Assembly (NCBI RefSeq): GCF_021283545.2
Contig: NZ_CP128540.1
Span: forward strand, 1,089,501 to 1,153,500
Reading direction: 5' to 3'
DNA length: 64,000 bases
DNA from: Pseudomonas alloputida
Lineage (GTDB): Bacteria > Pseudomonadota > Gammaproteobacteria > Pseudomonadales > Pseudomonadaceae
Under the pieces are notes generated by a model. The model ran no database searches. It saw only the letters and a program-made list of their open reading frames with translations, and had not been told where the DNA came from. The translations under genes were made by a program, and so were the position numbers. Positions 27,653 through 37,934 of this stretch are shown piece after piece (position 1 is the stretch's first letter; each line of letters opens with the position of its first letter).

Positions 27653-28546
27653 ATGCGCTCTGAGGTGATGTCTGTCAGCAGTGTGCGCCTGTTCCGCCTG
27701 GCGCTTGGTACTTTGCTTTTGCTGGCTGGCGCCGCGTTACTGGTGGCGCGCGGCCTCGCCTGGTTAGACCTCGACCCGCGCATGCTGCGCGCCCTGGAGG
27801 GCGGTGCTTTATGCGCACTGGGTACGGCACTGGGCGCAGTACCGGTACTGGTCATTCGCAATATGCCCGTGGCGCTGGCGGATACGCTGTTGGGCTTCGG
27901 TGCTGGCGTGATGCTGGCGGCCACCGCGTTTTCCCTGATCATGCCGGGCCTGGCGGCGGCTCAGTCTATTGGCTTCAGCCCTTGGGGGGCAGGTGGCCTG
28001 GTCAGTTTTGGCCTGATGTTCGGGGCGTTGTGCCTGTTCCTGGTCGACCTCAAGGTATCCTGGGCTTCGCCGGAAGCGCTGGTGGGCACGGCAAACCAAC
28101 CGGTGATTGCAGCGCGCATCTGGCTGTTCGTGATTGCCATCATTGCCCACAACATCCCCGAAGGTATGGCCATTGGTGTGTCGGCCGGGGGTGGCATGGC
28201 CGACGCCGACAGCCTGGCCATGGGCATTGCCTTGCAGGATGTGCCTGAGGGGCTGGTGATCGCGCTGGTGCTGGCAGGGGCGGGCATGCCGCGCTTCAAG
28301 GCCTTCCTGATCGGCGCAGCCTCAGGCTTGGTCGAGCCGCTGGCGGCGTTGATCTGTGCCTGGCTGGTGAATGTTGCCGAACTGCTGCTGCCGCTGGGGC
28401 TGGCCTGTGCAGCGGGGGCGATGTTGCTGGTGGTCACCCAGGAAATCATCCCCGAATCGCGCAGCAACGGCCATCATCGTCTGGCCAGCCTTGGGCTGTG
28501 TACAGGCTTCTGTCTGATGATGGTGATGGATACCGCGATGTCCTGA
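27653..28546 (+). CDS. ZIP-family divalent metal transporter
   Basis: A 297-residue membrane protein of the ZIP family with about eight helices. The metal-binding motifs of helices IV and V are intact: IIAHNIPEGMAIG and ALQDVPEGLVIALVLAG; a histidine pair near the C-terminus (NGHHRLAS) follows. It may import Zn2+, Mn2+ or Fe2+. It starts 12 bases after the sodA stop (GGAT 5 bases before ATG 27653) with no terminator, so it is probably the fifth gene of the Fur operon and may supply manganese for SodA. The same arrangement occurs in P. aeruginosa, as I recall. Substrate is inferred. Confidence 0.84.
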   Translation: MRSEVMSVSSVRLFRLALGTLLLLAGAALLVARGLAWLDLDPRMLRALEGGALCALGTALGAVPVLVIRNMPVALADTLLGFGAGVMLAATAFSLIMPGLAAAQSIGFSPWGAGGLVSFGLMFGALCLFLVDLKVSWASPEALVGTANQPVIAARIWLFVIAIIAHNIPEGMAIGVSAGGGMADADSLAMGIALQDVPEGLVIALVLAGAGMPRFKAFLIGAASGLVEPLAALICAWLVNVAELLLPLGLACAAGAMLLVVTQEIIPESRSNGHHRLASLGLCTGFCLMMVMDTAMS

Positions 28547-28573
28547 CCTGGTGCAAGCGCAGGTTTGCGAGGC

Positions 28574-28846
28574 CTATTCGCCTTCGTCAAAGAAATTGTT
28601 GATCAGCTCGACCAGCGCGTCCATGGCGTCGCTGTCCTGCTCGCCCTCGGTATGCAGGTGCACCTGGGTGCCTTTGCCTGCGGCCAGCATCATCACCGCC
28701 ATGATGCTCTTGCCATCCACCAGCTTGTCCGGGGCGCGACCCACCCGTACCTGGCAGGGGAAGCGGCCGGCCACACCGACGAACTTGGCTGCCGCCCGGG
28801 CATGCAGACCCAGCTTGTTGATGATGGTGATTTCGCGGGCGGGCAT
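28574..28846 (-). CDS. ptsO: Nitrogen PTS phosphocarrier NPr (PtsO)
   Basis: A 90-residue HPr-like protein that passes phosphate from EI-Ntr to PtsN through His15 (KLGLHARAA). The HPr serine region is DGKSIMAVMML (Ser47). It is the last gene of the rpoN operon (lptB-rpoN-hpf-ptsN-rapZ-ptsO direction) and 18 bases after rapZ. Its end is convergent with the ZIP gene with only 27 bases between. Confidence 0.95.
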   Translation of the reverse strand: MPAREITIINKLGLHARAAAKFVGVAGRFPCQVRVGRAPDKLVDGKSIMAVMMLAAGKGTQVHLHTEGEQDSDAMDALVELINNFFDEGE

Positions 28847-28864
28847 CTGGGGCGGATCCTTGGG

Positions 28865-29719
28865 CTAGAGGTCGCGATGGCGGACCTGGACGTTTTTCAG
28901 GGTTTGCTGCAGCTGTCGACCAAGGCGCTCGGTGATGTACACCGAACGGTGATGTCCGCCGGTGCAGCCGATGGCAATGGTTACGTAGGCGCGGTTGCTG
29001 GCAGCGAAGCGGGGCAACCATTTGAGCAGGTAGCTGGAGATGTCGTTGTACATATCTTCGACATCCGGTTGTGCGGCCAGGTAGTCGATCACGGGTTGAT
29101 CGAGGCCCGAGTGCTCACGCAGTTCCGGTTTCCAGTAGGGGTTGGGCAGGCAGCGCACGTCAAAAACCAGGTCGGCGTCGACCGGCATGCCCCGTTTGAA
29201 CCCGAACGACTCGACCAGAAACGCTGTGCCAGGCTCGGGCTGGTTGAGCAGGCGCAGCTTGATCGAGTCACGCAACTGGTACAGGTTCAGATTGGTGGTG
29301 TCGATCTTCAGGTCGGCCAGGTCGGCAATTGGCCCCAACAAGTCGCTTTCCACGCGGATCGCTTCCGCGAGCGAGCGGTTGGCGTTGGTCAGGGGGTGCC
29401 GCCTGCGGGTTTCCGAGAAACGCTTGAGAAGGACCTCTTCATCGGCATCCAGGTACAACACGTCGCACTGGATGTGCCGTGCGCGGGCTTCTTCAAGCAG
29501 CTCGGGAAAACGCATCAGGTGGCTGGGCAGGTTGCGCGCGTCGATCGAAACCGCCACCTTGGGCTGCAGCAATTCGGTGTTGATCAGTGCATTTTCCGCC
29601 AACTGCGGCAGTAGCCCGGCGGGCAGATTGTCGATGCAATAGAAACCGCTGTCTTCCAGGACATCGAGGGCGGTGCTCTTGCCGGAGCCGGACCGGCCGC
29701 TGACGATGATCAGGCGCAT
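28865..29719 (-). CDS. rapZ: RNase adapter protein RapZ
   Basis: A 284-residue nucleotide-binding protein with Walker A at the N-terminus (GRSGSGKS, about 8-15), [13 protein letters not shown], and the C-terminal RNA-binding domain with [16 protein letters not shown] (about 248-263). In E. coli it presents GlmY/GlmZ small RNAs to RNase E to tune glucosamine-6-phosphate synthesis; pseudomonads lack obvious GlmY/Z, so its role here may differ. It begins 2 bases after ptsN. Confidence 0.94.
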   Translation of the reverse strand: MRLIIVSGRSGSGKSTALDVLEDSGFYCIDNLPAGLLPQLAENALINTELLQPKVAVSIDARNLPSHLMRFPELLEEARARHIQCDVLYLDADEEVLLKRFSETRRRHPLTNANRSLAEAIRVESDLLGPIADLADLKIDTTNLNLYQLRDSIKLRLLNQPEPGTAFLVESFGFKRGMPVDADLVFDVRCLPNPYWKPELREHSGLDQPVIDYLAAQPDVEDMYNDISSYLLKWLPRFAASNRAYVTIAIGCTGGHHRSVYITERLGRQLQQTLKNVQVRHRDL

Positions 29720-29721
29720 GT

Positions 29722-30186
29722 TCAGTGCTCGTTCTGTACGTCCAGGACAACCTGGAACAGGGCCTCGTTGCTGGTGGCCGCACGCAGTCGATCACGGACC
29801 TCCTTGCGATCGAGCATGCTGGCGATCTGACGCAGAAGTTCAAGGTGGGCATCGGTGGCCGCTTCGGGTACCAGCAGCACAAACAGCAGGTCCACCGGCG
29901 CGCCATCGATGGCGTCGTAATCGATAGGCGCTTCCAGGTGCAGCAGGGCGCTGACTGGCGCGGAGCATCCTTCAAGCCGGCAGTGTGGGATGGCGATGCC
30001 ATTGCCGAAACCGGTAGAACCGAGCTTTTCCCGGGCTACCAGTTTTTCGAAGACGTCCTGCATCTCCAGTTCTGGCACTTGGTCGGCGATGACAGTGGCG
30101 ACCTTTTCCAGGGCGCGCTTCTTGCTGCCTCCCGGCACGTTCACGAGGGAACGGCCGGGGGTCAGGATGGTTTCAAGTCGGATCAT
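29722..30186 (-). CDS. ptsN: Nitrogen regulatory EIIA protein PtsN
   Basis: A 154-residue EIIA-Ntr domain with the phospho-accepting His68 in GIAIPHCRL. It is the terminal acceptor of the nitrogen PTS; in P. putida it is known to modulate sigma-54 promoters and central carbon metabolism. It lies between hpf and rapZ in the rpoN operon. Confidence 0.95.
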   Translation of the reverse strand: MIRLETILTPGRSLVNVPGGSKKRALEKVATVIADQVPELEMQDVFEKLVAREKLGSTGFGNGIAIPHCRLEGCSAPVSALLHLEAPIDYDAIDGAPVDLLFVLLVPEAATDAHLELLRQIASMLDRKEVRDRLRAATSNEALFQVVLDVQNEH

Positions 30187-30198
30187 GGATGAGGGGGA

Positions 30199-30507
30199 TC
30201 AGCGGGCAGCTGCACCTTGCAGCAGGCTTTGCTGTTTTTCCTTGTGTTTTTTCAGTTGGCGGTCGAGCTTGTCGGCCAAGGCGTCGATCGCTGCATACAT
30301 GTCTTCGTGTTCGGCGTTGGCTACCACTTCGCCGCCGGGAATCTGCAGGGTCGCCTCGACCTTCTGCTGAAGCTTCTCGACTTTCATGATTACCTGCACG
30401 TTGGTGATCTTGTCGAAGTGACTCTCCACGCGGGCGAGCTTTTCAAGCACGTAATCGCGCAGTGGCTGGGTGACTTCTACATGCTGTCCACTGATATTGA
30501 CTTGCAT
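30199..30507 (-). CDS. hpf: Ribosome hibernation promoting factor Hpf
   Basis: A 102-residue short-type HPF/YfiA protein (beta-alpha fold, VNISGQHVEVTQPLRDYV at the start; DMYAAIDALADKLDRQLKKH near the end) that binds the 30S channel and promotes inactive 100S ribosomes. AAGGAGA precedes the ATG at 30507. A hairpin in the gap to rpoN may uncouple its expression from rpoN. Confidence 0.94.
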   Translation of the reverse strand: MQVNISGQHVEVTQPLRDYVLEKLARVESHFDKITNVQVIMKVEKLQQKVEATLQIPGGEVVANAEHEDMYAAIDALADKLDRQLKKHKEKQQSLLQGAAAR

Positions 30508-30532
30508 ACAGCTTCTCCTTTGTTGCCCGTGC

Positions 30533-30558
30533 ATAAAGAGGCAGGTCTTGCACCTGCC
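30533..30558 (-). terminator. Hairpin with T-rich tail between rpoN and hpf (attenuator-like)
   Basis: On the minus strand a 7-bp stem GGCAGGT / ACCTGCC with a 5-nt loop (arms 30552-30558 and 30540-30546 in window coordinates) is followed by TCTTTAT. The T-run is weak, so it may be a partial terminator or stability element. Confidence 0.5.
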
Positions 30559-30586
30559 ACGAAAACGCTGTGGCACATCTCAGGGG

Positions 30587-32080
30587 CTACATCAGTCGCT
30601 TGCGTTCGCTCGACGGTGCGATGCCGAGGGACTCGCGGTACTTGGCGACGGTGCGACGGGCTACCTGGATGCCTTGTGCCTCCAGTAAACCAGCGATCTT
30701 GCTGTCACTCAATGGCTTTTTCTGATTTTCCGCCGCAACCAGTTTCTTGATGATCGCGCGGATCGCCGTGGACGAGCATTCTCCGCCTTCGGAGGTGCTG
30801 ACATGGCTGGAGAAAAAGTATTTCAGTTCGTAGATGCCACGCGGGGTGTGCATGTATTTCTGCGTGGTAACCCGCGAAATGGTCGATTCGTGCATGCCTA
30901 CGGCTTCGGCAATGTCATGCAGTACCAACGGCTTCATCGCTTCGTCGCCGTGGTCGAGGAAGCCGCGCTGGTGCTCGACGATCTGCGTGGCAACCTTCAT
31001 CAGGGTTTCGTTACGGCTTTGCAGGCTCTTGATGAACCAGCGCGCTTCCTGCAGCTGGTTGCGCATGAAGGTGTTGTCGGCGCTGGTGTCGGCACGGCGC
31101 ACGAAGCCGGCGTATTGTGGGTTGACGCGCAGGCGTGGGATGGCTTCCTGGTTCAGTTCTACCAGCCAACGGTCGCTGTCCTTGCGCACGATGACGTCGG
31201 GCACCACGTACTCGGGCTCGCTGGACTCGATCTGCGAACCAGGGCGCGGGTTAAGGCTTTGCACCAGTTCGATGACCTGGCGCAGCTCGTCTTCCTTGAT
31301 TTTCATCCGCCGCATCAGCTGGCTGTAGTCACGGCTGCCGAGCAGGTCGATGAAATCGGTGACCAGGCGCTTGGCTTCGGTCATCCACGGAGTTGTAGCG
31401 GGCAGCTGGCGCAGTTGCAGCAACAGGCATTCGCCGAGGTTGCGGGCGCCAACGCCAGCCGGCTCGAACTGCTGGATGCGGTGCAGTACCGCTTCGACCT
31501 CGTCCAGTTCGATATCCAGCTCCGGGTCGAAACCGGCGCAGATTTCTTCGAGTGTGTCTTCCAGGTAGCCCTGGCCGTTGATGCTGTCGATCAGGGTCAC
31601 GGCAATCAAGCGGTCGGTGTCGGACATCGGTGCCAGGTTCAACTGCCACAGCAGGTGGCTTTGCAGGCTTTCGCCGGCCGATGTGCGCGTGGTGAAGTCC
31701 CATTCGTCGTCATCGTTGCTCGGCAGGCTGCTGGCGCTGGTCTGGTAGATGTCTTCCCAAGCGGTATCGACCGGGAGCTCGTTGGGGATGCGCTCGCTCC
31801 ACTCACCGTCTTCCAGGTTGTCGGCGCTGACGGTGCTTTCCTGGAAACTGTTGTCCTGAACTTCGGCGGCCGGCTTGTTCTCGGCGTTGTCGGCCATCGG
31901 GTCGCTGTTGTCGAAGTCTTCGCCGTCTTCCTGACGTTCGAGCATCGGGTTCGACTCCAGCGCTTCCTGGATTTCCTGTTGGAGGTCCAGGGTAGAAAGC
32001 TGGAGCAGGCGGATGGCCTGTTGCAACTGAGGTGTCATCGTCAGTTGCTGGCCCATTTTTAGGACGAGCGATGGTTTCAT
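30587..32080 (-). CDS. rpoN: RNA polymerase sigma-54 factor RpoN
   Basis: A 497-residue sigma-54. The N-terminal region I is Gln/Leu-rich ([20 protein letters not shown]), followed by an acidic region II, the core-binding domain, a helix-turn-helix and the C-terminal RpoN box [10 protein letters not shown] at about 477-486 that recognises the -24 element. It directs nitrogen, flagellar and many catabolic promoters. A possible promoter lies upstream on the minus strand (TTGTTA at 32204-32199 and TACAAT at 32179-32174, with a long 19-base spacer). Confidence 0.97.
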
Positions 32081-32255
32081 GGCAGGGGCTTAATACCTTG
32101 TTCGCCGGCGCGCATGCGCCATCCACTACACGAGGGCGCCGAAGCGCCAGATCAAGCAAGTTTTATGCCTTAAATTGTAGCGTTTGCCTAGAGTACAGTA
32201 ACAACTTTACCCGCAGTTTCAGGGCTGTTTGCCAGTACTTCAGGCGCGTGCCGGG

Positions 32256-32981
<726 letters not shown>

Positions 32982-33506
32982 TTACTCGGCCTTCTTCTTG
33001 GGCTGGATCACCATGTCGATGCGCTGACGGGGTGTTGTCACATTGCCACCGCGACCGGCGGTCGCCACCTGGGTCTGGGTGTTGTAGACGATCTTTTCGC
33101 CTTCGGTGGTATTGCCTTCGCTCTCGACCTTGGCGCGGTCGGTGAGAATGACCAAGTCCTTCTGCGACTGGTACTGGATGGTTACGCCCCAGCCTTTCAT
33201 CTTGTCCGGCTTGGCTGCGCTCTGCTGCTGCTCGAAGTAGGCCAGGTTGCCCACCGAGGTCACTACGTCGATATCGCCAGAGGCGGAGCGGGTAATGGTC
33301 ACGGTGTTGCCTTTGATCATCATAGAACCCTGAGTGATGATCACGTCGCCGGTGTAAGTGGCCACGCCTTGCTTGTCATCCAGGTGAGCGTTGTCGGCCT
33401 GGATGCGGATAGGCTGGTCACGGTCGTTCGGCAGGGCGAGGGCGCTCGCGCTTCCCAGTGCTGCGCTCAGGCTGAGCAAAAGGGGGAGGGTTTTAACGAG
33501 CCTCAT
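32982..33506 (-). CDS. lptA: Periplasmic LPS bridge protein LptA
   Basis: A 174-residue secreted protein: a signal peptide (TLPLLLSLSAALGSASALA) is followed by an OstA-type beta-jellyroll (DQPIRIQADNAHLDD, ATYTGDVIITQGSMMI). LptA molecules stack to form the periplasmic bridge carrying LPS. The start overlaps the lptC stop by 14 bases. Confidence 0.94.
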   Translation of the reverse strand: MRLVKTLPLLLSLSAALGSASALALPNDRDQPIRIQADNAHLDDKQGVATYTGDVIITQGSMMIKGNTVTITRSASGDIDVVTSVGNLAYFEQQQSAAKPDKMKGWGVTIQYQSQKDLVILTDRAKVESEGNTTEGEKIVYNTQTQVATAGRGGNVTTPRQRIDMVIQPKKKAE

Positions 33507-34065
33507 ACTGTCCTCTTACGTTAGAGAGCAAGTCCATCTTGCCTTCTTTCAAATACGCTTTCATGCCTTTGCCCGTAGTGGTGCCTCCGGCGCCGTCGAT
33601 TCTAACGGCTTGCTCGGTCTGCGCATATTGCTTCTGCGGGAACACGGTCATGCGTGAGCTGGTGATGATGGTTTCACGCTGCTTTTCATCGGTGCGGGCA
33701 ATCCGCACCTTGTCGATCAGTTCGACCTCGGTACCGTCAGGATTGACCTCGGCGCGCGTGCTCTGCACATGCCACGGGTACTCGGTGCCGCGGTACAGGT
33801 GCAGGTCCGGTGTGGTCACCTGGGTGATTTCGCTGGTCTTGAGGTGTTCGATCCTGTCGGCGGTCATTTCGTATTGCAGCTTGCCGTCGGGCAGGAACTG
33901 CACGCTGTGGGCGTTGATCGCGTAGTAATCGATGGCGCTTTCGTCGACCTGGGTCACGGGCTTGTCGAGGAAGCTCTCCGGGCTGACATTCCAGTAGCCA
34001 ATGGCTACCAACAGGGCGGCTATCGCCCCCAGCAGCACAATGTTTCGGGCTTTCTTGCTGAGCAT
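33493..34065 (-). CDS. lptC: LPS export protein LptC
   Basis: A 190-residue bitopic protein with one N-terminal membrane helix (NIVLLGAIAALLVAIGYW) and a periplasmic jellyroll domain that receives LPS from LptB2FG and hands it to LptA. It begins 8 bases after the kdsC stop and overlaps lptA. Confidence 0.93.
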   Translation of the reverse strand: MLSKKARNIVLLGAIAALLVAIGYWNVSPESFLDKPVTQVDESAIDYYAINAHSVQFLPDGKLQYEMTADRIEHLKTSEITQVTTPDLHLYRGTEYPWHVQSTRAEVNPDGTEVELIDKVRIARTDEKQRETIITSSRMTVFPQKQYAQTEQAVRIDGAGGTTTGKGMKAYLKEGKMDLLSNVRGQYEAR

Positions 34066-34073
34066 GGGCAGCC

Positions 34074-34598
34074 TTACAGGTAGTTGGCGTTGGCAGAGTC
34101 CAGGGTGCCCTGGGCCTGCATGATCATTTCGCAGAATTCACGGGCCGCGCCTTCGCCGCCACGTGCCTGGGTCACGCCGTGGGCGTGCTGGCGTACGAAC
34201 GGTGCGGCGTTGGCTACGGCCATGCCCAGAGCCACCCGGCGAATCACCGGCAGGTCGGGCAGGTCGTCGCCCAGGTAAGCCACTTGATCATAGCTTAGGC
34301 CCAGTTCGGCGAGCAGGCCGTCAAGCACCACCAATTTGTCCTCCCGGCCTTGGTAGAGGTGCGGGATACCGAGGTTCCTGGCCCGGCGTTCGACCACGGG
34401 GGTCTTGCGCCCGCTGATGATCGCGGTGGTCACGCCCGAGGCCATGAGCATCTTGATGCCCTGGCCGTCGAGGGTATTGAACGTCTTGAATTCGCTGCCA
34501 TCCTCGAGGAAGTACAGGCGCCCGTCGGTGAGCACGCCGTCCACGTCGAACACTGCCAGCTTGATGCCTTTGCCGCGTTGCATGAGGTCCTGGTTCAT
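34074..34598 (-). CDS. kdsC: KDO 8-phosphate phosphatase KdsC
   Basis: A 174-residue HAD-family phosphatase with motif I VFDVDGVLTDG (about 17-27) and the GDDLPDLP motif near residue 115. It makes Kdo from Kdo-8-phosphate for the LPS inner core. No cap domain, as expected of the tetrameric KdsC type. It begins 12 bases after kdsD. Confidence 0.94.
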   Translation of the reverse strand: MNQDLMQRGKGIKLAVFDVDGVLTDGRLYFLEDGSEFKTFNTLDGQGIKMLMASGVTTAIISGRKTPVVERRARNLGIPHLYQGREDKLVVLDGLLAELGLSYDQVAYLGDDLPDLPVIRRVALGMAVANAAPFVRQHAHGVTQARGGEGAAREFCEMIMQAQGTLDSANANYL

Positions 34599-34610
34599 TC
34601 CATCGCTCCT

Positions 34611-35585
34611 TTACATTACGCCGGCGCGCAGCAGGTCATGCATGTTCAGGGCGCCGGTCGGGCGGTCTTCACGGTCCACCACCACCAGGGCGTTGATCTT
34701 GTGGTCTTCCATTATCTTCAGGGCTTCGGCGGCGAGCATGTCGGCACGCGCAGTCTTGCCATGAACGGTCATGACCTGGTCGATCAGGGTGGTGTGCACA
34801 TCGATATTGCGGTCCAGGCTGCGGCGCAGGTCACCGTCGGTGAAGATCCCGGCCAGTTTGCCATCGGCTTCGACGATCACGGTCATGCCCAAACCTTTGT
34901 GGGACATTTCCAGCAGCGCGTCCTTGAGCAGGGTGCCGCGTGGTACTTGAGGCAGGTCGTCGCCGGCGTGCATCACGTTCTCGACCTTCAGCAGCAGGCG
35001 GCGGCCCAGCGCGCCTCCCGGGTGCGAGAAGGCGAAGTCCTCGGCGGTGAAGCCGCGGGCTTCGAGCAAGGCGATGGCCAAGGCGTCGCCCAGTACCAGC
35101 GCTGCCGTGGTGGAGGAGGTGGGGGCCAGGTTCAGCGGGCAGGCCTCTTGTTCGACACGTGCGTCAAGGTTGACCTCGGCGGCCTGGGCCAGCGGCGAGT
35201 CCGGGTTGCCGGTCAGGCTGATCAGCTTGATGCCAAGGCGCTTGATGAACGGCAGCAGGGTGACGATTTCGGCGGTGCTGCCGGAGTTCGACAGCGCAAG
35301 GATGACATCATCACGGGTGATCATGCCCATGTCGCCATGGCTGGCTTCGGCCGGATGCACGAAAAACGCCGGTGTGCCGGTGCTGGCCAGGGTCGCGGCG
35401 ATCTTGTTGCCGATGTGCCCGGACTTGCCCATGCCGACCACGACGACCCGGCCCTTGCTGGCCAGAATCAGTTCGCAGGCTTTGACGAAATTGTCGTCGA
35501 TGCGCGCCAAAAGGGCCTCTACGGCCTCGAGTTCCAGGCGCAGAGTGCGTTGGGCGGATTGGATCAGCTCGCTGGATTGGCTCAT
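34611..35585 (-). CDS. kdsD: D-arabinose 5-phosphate isomerase KdsD
   Basis: A 324-residue enzyme converting ribulose-5-phosphate to arabinose-5-phosphate, the first Kdo step. It has an N-terminal SIS sugar-isomerase domain (VVVGMGKSGHIGNKIAATL about 48-66; SNSGSTAEIV) and two C-terminal CBS domains. First gene of the minus-strand LPS operon, divergent from mlaF. Confidence 0.95.
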   Translation of the reverse strand: MSQSSELIQSAQRTLRLELEAVEALLARIDDNFVKACELILASKGRVVVVGMGKSGHIGNKIAATLASTGTPAFFVHPAEASHGDMGMITRDDVILALSNSGSTAEIVTLLPFIKRLGIKLISLTGNPDSPLAQAAEVNLDARVEQEACPLNLAPTSSTTAALVLGDALAIALLEARGFTAEDFAFSHPGGALGRRLLLKVENVMHAGDDLPQVPRGTLLKDALLEMSHKGLGMTVIVEADGKLAGIFTDGDLRRSLDRNIDVHTTLIDQVMTVHGKTARADMLAAEALKIMEDHKINALVVVDREDRPTGALNMHDLLRAGVM

Positions 35586-35618
35586 GTCGAAAAAGCAATG
35601 CCTGATGAAAGGGCGACG

Positions 35619-35624
35619 ATTATA
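35619..35624 (-). promoter_or_regulatory. Possible -10 box of the kdsD operon
   Basis: A perfect TATAAT on the minus strand 34 bases before the kdsD ATG. The -35 position holds a poor match (GTGAGG), so confidence is limited. Confidence 0.4.
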
Positions 35625-35713
35625 CGCGCAATGATGAAAACCCTCACCTCCTCGATTGTTGCAGTGAATACCACCAAAGCCTGTCCCGGGGCTGAACGAC
35701 TGCTTGTCCGGCC

Positions 35714-35743
35714 TTGGGGCGGGGCTGTCAGCGGTGCTATAGT
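35714..35743 (+). promoter_or_regulatory. Possible promoter of the mla operon
   Basis: TTGGGG (35714-35719), 18-base spacer, TATAGT (35738-35743), about 90 bases before mlaF. Confidence 0.4.
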
Positions 35744-35833
35744 TCGCCGCTATTCGGCCTGTCAGGGGTGCGTGTGCCTTCCAGATGGAGGCCGGCGTCC
35801 ATTAGGACGAGGCTGCATTAGCAAGGAGTCTAG

Positions 35834-36643
35834 ATGAGTGTGGATAGCGCCTACGCGGTCGAGTTGAAGGGAGTAACCTTCAAACGTGGTTCGCGCAGCA
35901 TTTTCAGCAACGTGGACATCAGCATCCCGCGCGGCAAGGTCACCGGCATCATGGGGCCATCGGGGTGCGGCAAGACCACGTTGCTCCGCCTGATGGGCGC
36001 ACAGTTGCGCCCCTCGAGCGGTGAGGTATGGGTTGCCGGGCAGAACCTGCCGACGCTGTCGCGCAGCGACCTGTTCGACGCCCGAAAGCAGATGGGCGTG
36101 CTGTTCCAGAGCGGCGCGTTGTTCACCGACCTCGATGTGTTCGAGAACGTCGCGTTCCCGTTGCGCGTGCATACTCAGCTGTCGGACGAAATGATCCGTG
36201 ACATCGTGTTGATGAAGCTGCAGGCCGTGGGCCTGCGCGGTGCCATCGACCTGATGCCCGACGAGCTGTCCGGTGGCATGAAGCGCCGTGTGGCGCTGGC
36301 CCGGGCGATTGCCCTGGACCCGCAGATCCTCATGTACGACGAACCGTTCGTCGGCCAGGACCCGATCGCCATGGGGGTACTGGTGCGCCTGATTCGCCTG
36401 CTCAACGATGCCCTGGGCATCACCAGCATCGTGGTTTCCCATGACCTGGCAGAAACTGCCAGCATCGCCGACTACATCTACGTTGTAGGTGACGGCCAGG
36501 TGCTGGGCCAGGGGACGCCTGATGAGCTGATGGGGTCGGACAATCCACGGATCCGCCAATTCATGAAAGGCGACCCGGATGGCCCGGTTCCCTTCCACTT
36601 TCCCGCGCCTGACTACCGCGCCGACCTGCTGGGGGCGCGTTGA
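35834..36643 (+). CDS. mlaF: Phospholipid transport ATPase MlaF (Ttg2A)
   Basis: A 269-residue ABC ATPase of the Mla system, which keeps outer-membrane lipid asymmetry. Walker [11 protein letters not shown], signature [14 protein letters not shown] and Walker [14 protein letters not shown] are present. In P. putida the operon was named ttg2 because of toluene-tolerance phenotypes. AAGGAG lies close to the ATG. It overlaps mlaE by one base. Confidence 0.95.
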   Translation: MSVDSAYAVELKGVTFKRGSRSIFSNVDISIPRGKVTGIMGPSGCGKTTLLRLMGAQLRPSSGEVWVAGQNLPTLSRSDLFDARKQMGVLFQSGALFTDLDVFENVAFPLRVHTQLSDEMIRDIVLMKLQAVGLRGAIDLMPDELSGGMKRRVALARAIALDPQILMYDEPFVGQDPIAMGVLVRLIRLLNDALGITSIVVSHDLAETASIADYIYVVGDGQVLGQGTPDELMGSDNPRIRQFMKGDPDGPVPFHFPAPDYRADLLGAR

Positions 36644-37440
36644 TGCGCAGAAAATCCTTACTCGAGCGTGTCCGCCTGCTGGGCCGCTCGGCAATCGACG
36701 TGCTGGCCGTGCTCGGGCGTTCGTGCCTGTTCCTGTTCCATGCGCTGGTCGGTCGCGGTGGTATTGGCGGCGGCTTCCAGCTGCTGACCAAGCAGTTGTA
36801 CTCGGTGGGTGTGCTGTCGCTGGCGATCGTCGTCGTGTCCGGTGTGTTCATCGGCATGGTGCTGGCGCTGCAGGGCTACAGCATCCTGACCAAGTACGGC
36901 TCGGAGCAGGCGGTAGGGCAGATGGTCGCCCTGACCCTGCTGCGTGAACTTGGCCCGGTGGTAACGGCGTTGCTGTTCGCCGGGCGTGCCGGTTCCGCGC
37001 TGACCGCCGAAATCGGCAACATGAAGTCCACCGAGCAGTTGTCGAGCCTGGAAATGATCGGTGTCGACCCGCTCAAGTACATCGTTGCGCCACGCCTGTG
37101 GGCCGGTTTCATCTCGCTGCCGCTGCTGGCGCTGATCTTCAGCGTGGTCGGTATCTGGGGTGGCTCGTGGGTGGCGGTGGACTGGCTGGGTGTCTACGAG
37201 GGCTCGTTCTGGGCCAACATGCAGAACAGTGTTTCTTTCACTGACGACGTGCTCAACGGGCTGGTCAAGAGCGTGGTGTTTGCTTTCGTCTCGACCTGGA
37301 TCGCCGTATTCCAGGGGTACGACTGTGAGCCCACCTCAGAAGGGATCAGCCGTGCAACCACCAAGACCGTGGTCTATGCCTCGTTGGCAGTGCTGGGTCT
37401 GGACTTTATTCTGACCGCCTTGATGTTTGGAGATTTCTGA
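36643..37440 (+). CDS. mlaE: Phospholipid transport permease MlaE (Ttg2B)
   Basis: A 265-residue permease of the MlaE family with about five to six hydrophobic segments, including [19 protein letters not shown] and the conserved [20 protein letters not shown] (about 103-122). The ATG at 36643 shares its A with the mlaF stop. It forms the MlaF2E2 core with MlaB and MlaD. Confidence 0.94.
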   Translation: MRRKSLLERVRLLGRSAIDVLAVLGRSCLFLFHALVGRGGIGGGFQLLTKQLYSVGVLSLAIVVVSGVFIGMVLALQGYSILTKYGSEQAVGQMVALTLLRELGPVVTALLFAGRAGSALTAEIGNMKSTEQLSSLEMIGVDPLKYIVAPRLWAGFISLPLLALIFSVVGIWGGSWVAVDWLGVYEGSFWANMQNSVSFTDDVLNGLVKSVVFAFVSTWIAVFQGYDCEPTSEGISRATTKTVVYASLAVLGLDFILTALMFGDF

Positions 37441-37925
37441 TGCAAAACCGCACCCTGGAAATCGGTGTCGGCCTGTTCCTCCTGGCCGGGATCCTGGCGC
37501 TGCTGCTGCTGGCCCTGCGTGTCAGCGGGCTGTCGGCCAGCCCGAGCAGCGATACCTATAAAGTTTATGCTTACTTCGACAATATCGCCGGTTTGACGGT
37601 CAGAGCTAAAGTGACCATGGCCGGTGTGACCATCGGCAAGGTTACCGCCATCGATCTGGACCGTGATTCCTACACCGGTCGGGTGACGTTGCAGCTGGAC
37701 AAGTCGGTCGATAACCTGCCGACCGACTCCACTGCCTCGATCCTGACCGCCGGTTTGCTTGGTGAGAAGTACATCGGCATCAGCGTTGGCGGTGAAGACG
37801 AAGTGCTCAAGGATGGTGCAACCATCCATGACACACAGTCGGCACTGGTGCTGGAGGATCTGATTGGCAAGTTCCTGCTCAACTCTGTTGGCAAGGAACC
37901 GAAAGAAGCGCAACCGGCTAATTAA
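37440..37925 (+). CDS. mlaD: MCE-domain lipid-binding protein MlaD (Ttg2C)
   Basis: A 161-residue inner-membrane-anchored MCE protein: N-terminal helix (VGLFLLAGILALLLLAL) then one MCE domain (YKVYAYFDNIAGLTVRAKV, MAGVTIGKV). MlaD hexamers hold a lipid channel over MlaE. Its ATG overlaps the mlaE stop by one base. Confidence 0.94.
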   Translation: MQNRTLEIGVGLFLLAGILALLLLALRVSGLSASPSSDTYKVYAYFDNIAGLTVRAKVTMAGVTIGKVTAIDLDRDSYTGRVTLQLDKSVDNLPTDSTASILTAGLLGEKYIGISVGGEDEVLKDGATIHDTQSALVLEDLIGKFLLNSVGKEPKEAQPAN

Positions 37926-37934
37926 GGAGTACCC

